NCBI RefSeq assembly: GCF_014636175.1
Contig: NZ_BMDW01000001.1
Location: forward strand, 62,001-126,000
Source of the DNA: Sphingomonas psychrolutea
GTDB taxonomy: Bacteria; Pseudomonadota; Alphaproteobacteria; Sphingomonadales; Sphingomonadaceae
Direction: 5' to 3'
Length of the DNA: 64,000 bases
The position numbers and the translations under genes are program-made. Shown here piece by piece: positions 8,663 through 17,332 of this stretch. Each line of letters opens with the position of its first letter. Position 1 is the stretch's first letter. Under the pieces are notes generated by a model, which did no database searches, had not been told where the DNA came from, and was given only the letters and a program-made list of their open reading frames with translations.

Positions 8663-9772
8663 TCAGCTCAAAAGCGCGCCCCCGGCTGACGCGGGCATAT
8701 GCTCAACCGACACCAGCGGAATTGCCATTGGTTGGGCAGCGCGATCAGCCAGATACCAGTCGATTGTCCCCGCCAATCCCGCCGCAAAGCCGATCTCCGC
8801 TCGCCACCCCAGATCCCGCTCGACGCGCGTCGGGTCGATTGCATAGCGGCGATCGTGGCCGGGTCGGTCGGTCACAAAGCGAATCAACGATCGGCGACGT
8901 TTGCCGTTAGCCAGCGCCGCCCTCGCGTCGAGGAGATCACAAATCATCGCGACCACCGCGATGTTACTATGCTCGGCCCGTCCGCCAATGACATAGGTTT
9001 CGCCAACGGCGCCGCGCGTCATGACCGCTTCCAGCGCACGCGCATGATCCTCGACATGCAACCAATCGCGAACATTCTCGCCCGTCCCGTACACTGGCAA
9101 GCTCAGCCCTGCCGCCGCGCGCGTAATCGTCAGCGGGATCAGCTTTTCGGGGAATTGGTGCGGGCCGTAATTGTTGCTGCAATTAGACAGCACGACCGGC
9201 AGACCAAACGTGTGTTGCCAGGCGCGCACGAGATGATCGGACGCCGCTTTCGACGCCGAATAAGGCGATGACGGGCAATACGGTGATTGTTCGTCGAACC
9301 GGGATGAATCGAAGGGCAAGTCACCAAACACTTCATCGGTAGAGATATGGTGGAAGCGGAAGCGCTCCTTTGCCGCACCGTCGAGGCTACGCCAATGATC
9401 GAGCGCCACTTCCAGCAAGTGAAAGGTGCCGGTGATGTTGGTCTCGATGAACACCGCCGGCCCAGCGATCGAGCGATCGACGTGGCTTTCCGCCGCCAAA
9501 TGCATGACCGCATCGACGCGTTCCTCGGCCAACAACCGCGCAACCAACGCGCGGTCGGCAATGTCGCCCTGGACGAAGCGATAATGCGGTGACCCGGCAA
9601 TCTCGGCGAGCGCCGAAAGCGAGCCGGCATAGGTCAGCTTGTCGAGGTTGATGACACGCGTGCCGCCGCGAACGAGGTGACGGCACACCGCCGAGCCGAT
9701 GAACCCGGCTCCGCCCGTGACCAAAACGCAGCGTTCGGGCTCTGCCGCACCAAGCGACACGACCGCGCTCAT
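8663..9772 (-). CDS. rfbB: dTDP-glucose 4,6-dehydratase
   Basis: A 369-aa NAD-dependent extended SDR enzyme converting dTDP-glucose to dTDP-4-keto-6-deoxyglucose, on the route to dTDP-rhamnose and other deoxysugars. The Rossmann motif is [16 protein letters not shown]. Family signatures are [24 protein letters not shown], the YxxxK pair in [15 protein letters not shown], and [15 protein letters not shown]. The start ATG overlaps the stop of rfbA by 4 nt. rfbC and rfbD, needed to finish dTDP-rhamnose, are not in the window. Confidence 0.96.
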   Translation of the reverse strand: MSAVVSLGAAEPERCVLVTGGAGFIGSAVCRHLVRGGTRVINLDKLTYAGSLSALAEIAGSPHYRFVQGDIADRALVARLLAEERVDAVMHLAAESHVDRSIAGPAVFIETNITGTFHLLEVALDHWRSLDGAAKERFRFHHISTDEVFGDLPFDSSRFDEQSPYCPSSPYSASKAASDHLVRAWQHTFGLPVVLSNCSNNYGPHQFPEKLIPLTITRAAAGLSLPVYGTGENVRDWLHVEDHARALEAVMTRGAVGETYVIGGRAEHSNIAVVAMICDLLDARAALANGKRRRSLIRFVTDRPGHDRRYAIDPTRVERDLGWRAEIGFAAGLAGTIDWYLADRAAQPMAIPLVSVEHMPASAGGALLS

Positions 9773-10650
9773 GCCGCCGCCTTGGCGCAGGTGCGCAGAT
9801 ACCGCGCATAGTCAGTCGTGCCCATGGTATCGGCGCGCGCCGTCACTTGCGCGGCATCGAGCCAGCCGAGATCGAGCGCGATCTCCTCCGGACAGGCAAT
9901 CTTGATCCCCTGCCGCCGCTCGATCGTGCGCACGAACGACGACGCGTCGTGCAGCGAATCGTGCGTGCCGGTGTCGAGCCAAGCATAGCCGCGCCCGAGC
10001 CGCCCGACCGAAAGCGCGTCCCGCGCCATATAGGCTTTGAGCACATCGACGATCTCCACTTCGCCGCGCGCCGAGGGGGTAAGGCCGCGGGCGATCTCGA
10101 CCACGCTGTCATCGCAGAAATACAGCCCGGTCACCGCCCAGTTCGATTGCGGTGAGACGGGCTTTTCCTCAATTCCCGTCGCCCGCCCGCTCTCCGGATC
10201 GAACGAGACCACACCGTAGCGCTCGGGATCATCGACCTGATAGGCAAACACGGTCGCGCCGCCCTGCTCTGCCGCCAGCGCCGCCGTACGGCACTTCGCG
10301 CCGAGACCGTCGCCGTGATAGATATTGTCGCCCAGGATCAGCGCGCACGCTTCTCCATCGAGAAAGTCGGCACCCAAGAGGAATGCCTGGGGCAGGCCGC
10401 CGGGCTCGGGCTGTTCGAGGTATGACAGCGCAATCCCGAACGCCGAGCCGTCGCCGAGCAGCAGCCGGAACATCGGCAGATCGCGCGGCGTGGAAATGAT
10501 CAGGATATCGCGAATGCCCGCCAGCATCAGCACCGACAGCGGATAATAGATCATCGGTTTGTCGAACACCGGCAGCAATTGCTTCGACAGCGCGAGCGTC
10601 GCCGGATACAGCCGCGTCCCCGCCCCACCGGCCAGAATGATACCCTTCAT
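9769..10650 (-). CDS. rfbA: Glucose-1-phosphate thymidylyltransferase
   Basis: A 293-aa nucleotidyltransferase making dTDP-glucose from dTTP and glucose-1-phosphate. The signature [33 protein letters not shown] sits at the N-terminus (GGxGTRL...K). [11 protein letters not shown] and [18 protein letters not shown] follow. The length is typical. It is the first gene of the rfbA-rfbB pair, with a 4-nt overlap, and supplies precursor for polysaccharide synthesis. Confidence 0.97.
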   Translation of the reverse strand: MKGIILAGGAGTRLYPATLALSKQLLPVFDKPMIYYPLSVLMLAGIRDILIISTPRDLPMFRLLLGDGSAFGIALSYLEQPEPGGLPQAFLLGADFLDGEACALILGDNIYHGDGLGAKCRTAALAAEQGGATVFAYQVDDPERYGVVSFDPESGRATGIEEKPVSPQSNWAVTGLYFCDDSVVEIARGLTPSARGEVEIVDVLKAYMARDALSVGRLGRGYAWLDTGTHDSLHDASSFVRTIERRQGIKIACPEEIALDLGWLDAAQVTARADTMGTTDYARYLRTCAKAAA

Positions 10651-10739
10651 GCGTTTTCGAACCCGTTTTCGTGGATGAGGACGGGTCTAGCGCGAATTAG
10701 TTAAGGCTCTCTGGCGGGCGCTTTCATCGAACGGCGATG

Positions 10740-11066
10740 CTATTGATCACGCTTGGCGAGGAAGCGGCGAAACAGCGGGAAGGTCAGCGCGATCACGACC
10801 GGCCACAGCATTGTCAGCACAAAATCATGGATGCTGTCGGGAAGCGCGCTTTCATGATTGGGGCGAATGCCAAGCGAGCGCATGTCGTAGATTTCGTTGA
10901 TCGCCTCGATCACCGCGACGACGAGCAGCGGGCGCCAGTTCCACGGCGGCCGCCGCAACAGCAAGGCGACGAGAAGCAGGATCGCCATCCCGACATGCAC
11001 GTGCAGCGCATCGTCGCTGATGTGCAGTTGTTCGCCCAGCTGCCGCTTGAAGACACCCCAATCCAC
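10740..11066 (-). CDS. Small integral membrane protein of unknown function
   Basis: A 108-aa protein with about three predicted membrane helices (HVHVGMAILLLVALLL; WRPLLVVAVIEAINEIYD; FVLTMLWPVVIALTFPLF). Acidic and aromatic residues inside the second helix (EAINEIYDMR) suggest a functional site. I do not recognise the family. It lies 27 nt after the 41-aa gene of the cytochrome bd operon in the same direction, so it may be cotranscribed with it. Confidence 0.7.
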   Translation of the reverse strand: MDWGVFKRQLGEQLHISDDALHVHVGMAILLLVALLLRRPPWNWRPLLVVAVIEAINEIYDMRSLGIRPNHESALPDSIHDFVLTMLWPVVIALTFPLFRRFLAKRDQ

Positions 11067-11093
11067 CGTGCGCGCGCCCTTATGTCGGAAAGA

Positions 11094-11219
11094 TCAGGCG
11101 CGTAACCACACTCTGATGCCAAACGCCACCACGGCGAGCGCGGTTACGCTCATCGCCCAGATGCCCGCCATCCAGGCGAGCCGTCGCCAAAAGGGCACAG
11201 CGGGATCATCGACGATCAA
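11094..11219 (-). CDS. 41-aa single-helix protein of the cytochrome bd operon (DUF2474/CydX-like)
   Basis: This short frame begins with TTG at 11219, overlapping the cydB stop by 4 nt (TTGA), and encodes 41 residues: a short acidic N-terminus (IVDDPAVPFWRRLAW), one membrane helix, and a basic end (GIRVWLRA). The WRRLAWMAGIWAMSVTALA pattern fits the DUF2474 family that follows cydAB/cioAB in many proteobacteria. By analogy with CydX it would be a small structural subunit of the oxidase. The start codon is weak, so expression probably relies on translational coupling. Confidence 0.82.
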   Translation of the reverse strand: MIVDDPAVPFWRRLAWMAGIWAMSVTALAVVAFGIRVWLRA

Positions 11220-12217
11220 TGGTAGCCCTCTCCCACCTTGCCGCGGAACACCCAATAGCCCCAGGCCGTATAGCCAATGATCAGTGGCAGCATGATGCCG
11301 ACGCCGACCAGCATAAACACTTGCGATGATTCGGGTGCCGCCGCCTGCCAGATCGTCACGGCATCAGGCACGATATAGGGATACATGCTGATCCCCAGCC
11401 CGATGAAGCACAGCGCAAACACCGCGATCGTCAGTACGAACGGCAAGATCTGGGCACCACGCCGCAGCGCGCGCCAGAACAGCACGGCAATGCCCGCGAC
11501 GAGGATCGGCACCGGCGCCGTCAGCAACAGCCCCGGCATACGGAACCAGCGGCTGTAATAATCATGGTTGAGGAACGGCGTGGCCAGGCTGACCAATGCC
11601 ACCACCGCCAGCGTTGCCACTCCCAGCCACCGCGCGAAGCCAAGTGCCTGTTCGGCGGTGCGCCCCTCGGTCTTGGCGATCAGCCAGGTCGCGCCGAGCA
11701 GCGCATAGCCGATCACCACGCTCACGCCGGTCAACACGCTGAACGGCGTCAACCAATCGAGCCATGCGCCGCCATAAGCACGTCCGGAAACCTTCACGCC
11801 CTGTAGCAAGGCACCCAGGATCACGCCTTGCGCGAAGGCGGCGGTGAACGAACCGGCGGTGAAGGCGATGTCCCACCAGCGGCGATGCCCAGGGTCACGC
11901 CAGCGATATTCGAACGCCACGCCGCGAAACACGAGCCCCAGCAGCATTGCGATGATCGGCGGGTACATCGCCGGCATCAGGATCGCATAGGCCAGCGGGA
12001 AGGCGGCGAAGAGCCCGCCGCCACCCAGCACCAGCCACGTCTCATTCCCGTCCCACACCGGCGCGATCGCGTTCATCGCCGCATCGCGATCCGCGCCCAC
12101 CTTGAAGGCGGGAAACAGGATGCCGATCCCGAGATCGAACCCGTCAAGCACGACATAGCCGAACACGGCGAACGCGATGATGAAGGCCCAGATCGTGGCA
12201 AGATCGGCGTTTATCAT
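11216..12217 (-). CDS. cydB: Cytochrome bd-type ubiquinol oxidase subunit II
   Basis: A 333-aa inner-membrane subunit with eight or nine helices, partner of CydA in the bd-type terminal oxidase reducing O2 to water with quinol. Typical CydB features are the N-terminal WAFIIAFAVFGYVVLDGFDLGIG, PVWDGNETWLVLGGGGLFAAFP, and FRGVAFEYRWRD. The start overlaps the cydA stop by 4 nt and the stop overlaps the next small gene. No cydDC exporter genes are present nearby, as is common for the cyanide-insensitive (Cio) subgroup. Confidence 0.96.
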   Translation of the reverse strand: MINADLATIWAFIIAFAVFGYVVLDGFDLGIGILFPAFKVGADRDAAMNAIAPVWDGNETWLVLGGGGLFAAFPLAYAILMPAMYPPIIAMLLGLVFRGVAFEYRWRDPGHRRWWDIAFTAGSFTAAFAQGVILGALLQGVKVSGRAYGGAWLDWLTPFSVLTGVSVVIGYALLGATWLIAKTEGRTAEQALGFARWLGVATLAVVALVSLATPFLNHDYYSRWFRMPGLLLTAPVPILVAGIAVLFWRALRRGAQILPFVLTIAVFALCFIGLGISMYPYIVPDAVTIWQAAAPESSQVFMLVGVGIMLPLIIGYTAWGYWVFRGKVGEGYH

Positions 12218-13623
12218 GCCGCCTGCCCTTCGGGAAGATGTGCGGGCAAGGGCGTGGTTCCGGCGGTACGAATCGGAGAATCATCGATCTCGGTCTCGCC
12301 GGTGTGAACCCCCTTGCCGATCAGACGCAGGATGTACCAAGTGCCGACGCCGAACACCGCGAAATAGACCAGCACGAAGGCGATGAGCGATGCGCCGACC
12401 GCAGGCGCAGCGAGCGGCGACACGCTGTCCACGGTGCGCAGCAGGCCGTAAACCGTGTATGGCTGACGCCCGGTCTCGGTCGTGATCCAGCCGGCGATCA
12501 CCGCGACGAACCCGGCCGGGCCCATCAGCACGCCCGCGCGGTGCAGCCACGGCCAGTCGTACAGCTTGCCGCGCCAGCGCGCGACCAGGCTCCACAGGCC
12601 AAGCCCGAAGATCGCGAAGCCAAGGCCAACCATCACGCGGAACGACCAGAACAGGATCGCGACTGGCGGCTGCTTATCCTGCGGGATCGTATCGAGACCG
12701 GCGAGCGGGGCGTTGAGATCATGCTTGAGGATCAGCGACGAGACCTTTGGAATCTCGACCACATATTCCATCCGCTTCTTGTCCGGGTTGGGCATGCCGA
12801 ACAGGATCAGCGGCGCGCCCTTGGGGTGGCTGTCATAATGCCCCTCCATCGCCATCACCTTGGCCGGTTGATATTTGAGCGTGTTCAAACCGTGTTCGTC
12901 GCCCACGAAGATCTGGATCGGTGCTACGATCGCCGCCATCCACATCGCCATGCTGAAGATTTTTCGCGCATGCGGATCGGTCTTGTCCTTCAGCAAATGC
13001 CACGCGCCGGTCGCCCCCACCACCAGCGACGTCGTCAGATAGGCGGCGATCACGGTATGAACGAAGCGGTACGGGAAGCTCGGGTTGAAGATCACCGTCA
13101 GCCACGATCCCGCCATCACGAACTGGCCTTGCGCGTTGATCGCATAGCCTTGTGGGGTGTGCATCCAGCTGTTCGCCGACAGTATCCAGAACGCCGAGAT
13201 CGCGGTGCCGACCGCGACCATGCAGGTGGCGGTGAAGTGGAGCCGCTTGCCGACCTTCTTCATGCCGAACAGCATCACGCCGAGAAACCCGGCCTCGAGG
13301 AAGAAGGCGGTCAGCACTTCATACGCCATGAGCGGCCCGAGGATCGGCCCAGTCTTATCCGAAAATACCGACCAATTGGTGCCGAACTGATACGACATCA
13401 CGATGCCCGACACGACGCCCATCGCAAAGGCGACCGCGAAGATCTTCACCCAGAAGCGGAAGATGTCGAGATAGAGCTGCTTGCCGGTGCGCAGCCACAG
13501 CCCTTCGAGAACCGCGAGATAACTTGCCAGGCCAATCGAGAAGGACGGAAAAATGAAGTGAAAACTAACCGTAAAGGCGAATTGCGCGCGCGCGAGCAGA
13601 ATCGGGTCGATGCCGTCGAACAT
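12214..13623 (-). CDS. cydA: Cytochrome bd-type ubiquinol oxidase subunit I
   Basis: A 469-aa heme-binding subunit. The ATG at 13623 is preferred because an AGAGG site lies upstream and it gives the standard N-terminus (ILLARAQFAFTVSFHFIFPSF, with the heme b595 ligand His). Other signatures are GVVSGIVMSYQFGTNW, the second heme ligand region (PYRFVHTVIAAYLTTS) and the quinol region near GRQPYTVYGLLRT. The insert before GRQP is short, as in the CIO/short-Q-loop group. The usual GRQPW is GRQPY here. First gene of cydA-cydB-41aa, all overlapping. Confidence 0.96.
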   Translation of the reverse strand: MFDGIDPILLARAQFAFTVSFHFIFPSFSIGLASYLAVLEGLWLRTGKQLYLDIFRFWVKIFAVAFAMGVVSGIVMSYQFGTNWSVFSDKTGPILGPLMAYEVLTAFFLEAGFLGVMLFGMKKVGKRLHFTATCMVAVGTAISAFWILSANSWMHTPQGYAINAQGQFVMAGSWLTVIFNPSFPYRFVHTVIAAYLTTSLVVGATGAWHLLKDKTDPHARKIFSMAMWMAAIVAPIQIFVGDEHGLNTLKYQPAKVMAMEGHYDSHPKGAPLILFGMPNPDKKRMEYVVEIPKVSSLILKHDLNAPLAGLDTIPQDKQPPVAILFWSFRVMVGLGFAIFGLGLWSLVARWRGKLYDWPWLHRAGVLMGPAGFVAVIAGWITTETGRQPYTVYGLLRTVDSVSPLAAPAVGASLIAFVLVYFAVFGVGTWYILRLIGKGVHTGETEIDDSPIRTAGTTPLPAHLPEGQAA

Positions 13624-13781
13624 GTCGTCGCTACCTCTTCTGCTGCCCTTGCCGCCGCTTTGCGCGGGGTGCAAGGACGCAGCACGCACCCCGGCAAGAT
13701 GGCCGCCACAGGCGAGGAACGTACCACTTCTATAAAGGATGCGCGCACAGATTCATCGCCGCTATCCCGATTAGGTGAGGA

Positions 13782-14420
13782 TCAGCGGGCGCTCGGCCGG
13801 CCCTCTGCCCCTGGCGGCAGCGCACCCGACGGCAACGCGCCGGGGGGCACGGCACCACGTTGCTGCTGCTGCATCATTTGCTGCTGCTGAATCTGGCGGT
13901 AGGTCGATTCGGGGATGAATTCGAACAGTTCAAGGTCGAACACTAAGGTCGAATGTGGCGGGATAACGCCCTGATCCTTTTCGCCATAACCGAGGCTCGG
14001 CTTGATCCAGACGCGGTATTTAGCGCCCTTCGACATCAGCTTCAGCGCTTCGGAAAAGCCCGTGATCACACCCTGGCGTCCCGTTTCCGGGTTGCTTGCC
14101 ACCACCGGGATCGGGGTGGGCTGCTGCGATTTGTCGAACACCGTGCCGTCGACCAGCCGGCCTTCATAATTGATCAGCGCAATGTCTTCGTCGGTCGGGC
14201 CAGCGCCCTTGCCCGGGGTCAGCACCTGATATTGCAAACCCGATGGCGTCGTGAGGACACCCTTCGCGCGCGCATTCTTCGCAAGGAACGCCGTGGTCGG
14301 ATCGATCGGCGTCTGCATCGCGAGCGAAGCAGCCGCGACCACCGCCAGCGCGATGCCGATCCACAGATACACCAAAATGCGCCGCTTGACGGGCTTCAGC
14401 GGGACAGCGGTAATCGACAT
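13782..14420 (-). CDS. FKBP-type peptidyl-prolyl isomerase, membrane-anchored
   Basis: A 212-aa protein. The ATG at 14420 is chosen because a GGGAG site lies 6 nt upstream and it puts a signal anchor at residues 14-36 (RILVYLWIGIALAVVAAASLA), so the enzyme should face the periplasm. The FKBP domain (about 65-170) includes INYEGRLVDGTVFDKS, VITGFSEALKLMSKG, PSLGYGEKDQGVIPPHSTLVFDLEL. The C-terminus is a low-complexity tail rich in Gln then Pro/Gly (IQQQQMMQQQQ, PPGALPSGALPPG). It would assist folding of exported proteins. It follows rpsU but is separated from it by a terminator-like hairpin. Confidence 0.9.
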   Translation of the reverse strand: MSITAVPLKPVKRRILVYLWIGIALAVVAAASLAMQTPIDPTTAFLAKNARAKGVLTTPSGLQYQVLTPGKGAGPTDEDIALINYEGRLVDGTVFDKSQQPTPIPVVASNPETGRQGVITGFSEALKLMSKGAKYRVWIKPSLGYGEKDQGVIPPHSTLVFDLELFEFIPESTYRQIQQQQMMQQQQRGAVPPGALPSGALPPGAEGRPSAR

Positions 14421-14463
14421 GGTGGCTCCCGGGCGGGGTCGAGGTCTTGAAATCGAGACGAAA

Positions 14464-14486
14464 GGGCCGGCGAACAGCGCCGGCCC
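14464..14486 (-). terminator. Hairpin after rpsU
   Basis: A perfect 9-bp stem (GGGCCGGCG / CGCCGGCCC) with a 5-nt loop lies just downstream of rpsU. On the minus strand it is followed by CTTTCGTC, a poor U tract, so termination may be partial. Confidence 0.6.
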
Positions 14487-14496
14487 GAGACCGGTC

Positions 14497-14703
14497 TTAC
14501 CGTGCCCCGTCCCGTTCCATGCGCTTGCGCTCCAGCTTGCGGGCGCGGCGAACGGCGGCGGCGCGCTCGCGCGCACGCTTCTCGCTCGGCTTTTCATAAT
14601 GCCGGCGCAGCTTCATCTCACGATAGACGCCTTCGCGCTGCAGCTTCTTCTTGAGCGCGCGCAGCGCCTGGTCGACATTGTTGTCGCGTACGATGATTTG
14701 CAT
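14497..14703 (-). CDS. rpsU: 30S ribosomal protein S21
   Basis: A 68-aa basic protein starting [20 protein letters not shown], the typical S21 N-terminus, followed by [26 protein letters not shown]. The ATG at 14703 has a GGAG element upstream. S21 binds near the anti-Shine-Dalgarno end of 16S rRNA and helps initiation. It diverges from cysS. Confidence 0.97.
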   Translation of the reverse strand: MQIIVRDNNVDQALRALKKKLQREGVYREMKLRRHYEKPSEKRARERAAAVRRARKLERKRMERDGAR

Positions 14704-14829
14704 AAACCCGAAGTGCTCCGAATCGATAGATAAGCGCCGCCGCAAACATTGAGTCTGCGTCGCAAGGCGTGCGCCCTACCAGTGGTGTCCGCGCTTTTCA
14801 ACCCATGCCGTCGTCGTTAAGCGAGCCGC

Positions 14830-16254
14830 ATGACCATTCCCCTCACCTTCTATAACAGTCTCACGCGTGCGGCCGAACCGTTCGTACCGATCGATCCGGC
14901 GTTGATACGGGTCTATACCTGCGGGCCGACGGTCTATAATTATCAGCATATCGGCAATATGCGAGCTTTCCTGTTCGCCGATACGCTCGGGCGGGTGCTG
15001 CGCTGGAAGGGCTATCCGACCAAGCACGTGATCAACATCACCGATGTCGGACATTTGACGTCCGACGCCGATACCGGCGACGACAAGATGGAGCAGGCCG
15101 CTGCTGCCGAGGCCAAGTCGATCTGGGAGATCGCCGCGCATTATACTGCGGCGTTCAAGGACGATGTCGCACGGCTCAATATCGATCCGCCGGCCGAATG
15201 GACCGTCGCGACCGACCATATCCCGCACATGATCGCCTTCGCGCAGGCAATCGAGAAGGATTGCTATCTGATCGAGGGCGGACTGTATTTCGATACGACG
15301 CGCGTGCCGCATTACGGGGCGCTGGCCCGGCCGGTATCGGAAGAGGGCGAGAGCCGGATCGACCCGGTCTCAGGCAAACGCCACGCAGCCGATTTCGCGA
15401 TCTGGCGGCGCTCGCCGCCGGGCGAGCAGCGCCAGATGGAATGGGATTCGCCGTGGGGCAAGGGTGCACCGGGGTGGCATCTCGAATGTTCGGTGATGAG
15501 CCGCCAGCATCTCGGCCACCCGTTCGACATCCACACCGGCGGGATCGACCATCGCGAGATCCACCACCCCAATGAAATCGCGCAGAACCAGTCCTTTTGC
15601 GGCTGCGCTGACAGCGGCGCGCGGATTTGGATGCACAATAATTTCCTGGTCGATCGCGGATCGAAGATGTCGAAATCGACTGGCGAGTTCCTGCGGCTCC
15701 AGACGCTGATCGATGCCGGCTTCCATCCGCTGGCGTACCGCATGATGTGCCTGCAGGCGCATTACCGCAGCGAGCTCGAATTCACCTGGGAAAATCTCGC
15801 GGCGGCGTTCACGCGGTTCAAGCGCTTGGTGATCGCGCGGGATGCGTTGCGCGCGCGCGACGATTATGTGCTGAAGGGCGATACCGAACCCTATCTCGCG
15901 CGGTTGGAGGACGCGGTCGGCGACGATCTCAACACGCCGCGGGCGCTGACCGTGCTCGACGACCTGCTCGCCGACAAGCGCCTGTCGCCCGCGACGCGGC
16001 TGCGCGCACTCGGCAATTTCGACGCGGTCCTCGGGCTGAAGCTCGAAACGCTCGGCCGCGCCGATCTCCGGCTCAGGCCCTTCACCGCGACGCTTACCGA
16101 AAGCGAGATCGACGCGCATCTCGCCGCGCGGCGCGCGGCGCGCGCGGAGAAAGATTTCGCGCGCTCCGACGCGATCCGCGATACGCTGGCTGCAGCGGGG
16201 GTCGAAGTGATGGACGGCGATCCACTTGGCTGGGATTGGAAACTCACCGTATGA
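14830..16254 (+). CDS. cysS: Cysteinyl-tRNA synthetase
   Basis: A 474-aa class I aminoacyl-tRNA synthetase. The HIGH motif is YNYQHIGNMRAF (about residue 40) and the KMSKS motif is GSKMSKSTGEF (about residue 280). Zinc ligands are expected at Cys31 (YTCGPT), the Cys in WHLECSVMS, and His/Glu in GIDHREIHHPNEIAQ. The C-terminal DALR-like region contains ARAEKDFARSDAIRDTLAAAG. The length is normal. Its stop overlaps the start of the following dehydrogenase gene by 4 nt. Confidence 0.98.
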   Translation: MTIPLTFYNSLTRAAEPFVPIDPALIRVYTCGPTVYNYQHIGNMRAFLFADTLGRVLRWKGYPTKHVINITDVGHLTSDADTGDDKMEQAAAAEAKSIWEIAAHYTAAFKDDVARLNIDPPAEWTVATDHIPHMIAFAQAIEKDCYLIEGGLYFDTTRVPHYGALARPVSEEGESRIDPVSGKRHAADFAIWRRSPPGEQRQMEWDSPWGKGAPGWHLECSVMSRQHLGHPFDIHTGGIDHREIHHPNEIAQNQSFCGCADSGARIWMHNNFLVDRGSKMSKSTGEFLRLQTLIDAGFHPLAYRMMCLQAHYRSELEFTWENLAAAFTRFKRLVIARDALRARDDYVLKGDTEPYLARLEDAVGDDLNTPRALTVLDDLLADKRLSPATRLRALGNFDAVLGLKLETLGRADLRLRPFTATLTESEIDAHLAARRAARAEKDFARSDAIRDTLAAAGVEVMDGDPLGWDWKLTV

Positions 16255-17186
16255 AAGCTGTCCTCCCCGCACTCACGCGTGGTCTGCTCGAAGCGCATTT
16301 GCCCGCCGACCTCGACGTCGCCTGGGTCATGACGCGCGCGGAAGCGACGGCGGCGATGGTCGATGCCGATATCGGCTGGGTCGATCTCTACCCGCATGGC
16401 CTGACGCAGGAAGCGGTGGCGGCGGCGACATCGCTCAAGTGGCTTTCGTCGGCCGTTGCCGGCCTCGAATCGCTCGATCTGGCAAAGCTTGCGCGCGACG
16501 GCACGATCGTCACCAACGGCAGCGGGATCAACGCGATCGCGGTCGCCGAATATGCCGTAATGAGCGTGCTTGTGGCGGCCAAACGGTATGACGAGGTCGT
16601 CCGCATCGCCGATCGCCACGTCTGGCCCGATGATGCGCCCGGCCGCATCGAACTGTTCGAAACGTCGGCGCTGATCGTCGGCTATGGCGCGATCGGGAAA
16701 CTGATCGGCGATCGACTGACCGCTTTCGGCGTTACTGTCACCGGCGTCACGCGCTCGGGTCGCGACGGTACGCTGACGCCCGATGCGTGGAAAGCGAAGC
16801 TCGGCGACTATGATTGGGTGATCCTTGCTGCCCCTTCGACCGAATCGACCCAGGCGATGATCGGTGCCGATGAACTCGCCGCGATGAAGCCGGGTGCGTG
16901 GCTGTTCAATGTCGGGCGCGGCGACATGGTCGATCAGGACGCGCTGATCACCGCGCTGACCGACAAAAGCGTCGCCGGGGCCGTGCTCGACACCGTCACG
17001 CCCGAGCCGCTGCCCAGCGACCACCCGCTTTGGATTGCGCCGAACCTGATCCACACGATGCATTTGTCGGGCCGCAGCCAGACCAAGATGTTTCGACGCG
17101 GTGCGGCACTGTTTCTGCGCAACCTTGACGCCTTTCTCGGCGGACGGCCGATGGAAAACGTCGTCGATTTGCAGACGGGGTATTAG
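16251..17186 (+). CDS. D-isomer-specific 2-hydroxyacid dehydrogenase family protein
   Basis: A 311-aa NAD(P)-dependent oxidoreductase. The Rossmann motif is LIVGYGAIGKLIGDRL (about 140-155). The catalytic Arg lies in NVGRGDMVDQ, Glu in DTVTPEPLPSDHPLW, and His in IHTMHLSG. The first two signatures fit the family, whereas the usual TPH around the catalytic His is replaced by TMH. The start overlaps the cysS stop (ATGA), so it is probably translated with cysS. The substrate is unknown. Confidence 0.88.
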   Translation: MKAVLPALTRGLLEAHLPADLDVAWVMTRAEATAAMVDADIGWVDLYPHGLTQEAVAAATSLKWLSSAVAGLESLDLAKLARDGTIVTNGSGINAIAVAEYAVMSVLVAAKRYDEVVRIADRHVWPDDAPGRIELFETSALIVGYGAIGKLIGDRLTAFGVTVTGVTRSGRDGTLTPDAWKAKLGDYDWVILAAPSTESTQAMIGADELAAMKPGAWLFNVGRGDMVDQDALITALTDKSVAGAVLDTVTPEPLPSDHPLWIAPNLIHTMHLSGRSQTKMFRRGAALFLRNLDAFLGGRPMENVVDLQTGY

Positions 17187-17332
17187 GCGTGGGGTGATCC
17201 ACAGCATCCGACAGCGATAGCCCTTTGCCTTGAAGCGGCGTGGTGCATTGCCATTGTCCTCGAAGCGGGGCAGTTTGCCGGCACGAACGATCATCCAGCA
17301 TCAACCTGGATCGGCGGAGGGAGAGATTGATC

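Noticed and set aside
12238..13890. 550-aa open frame opposite cydA
   Set aside because: Its product is a low-complexity Arg/His/Asp-rich sequence typical of the antisense of a GC-rich gene, while the minus strand holds a textbook CydA.
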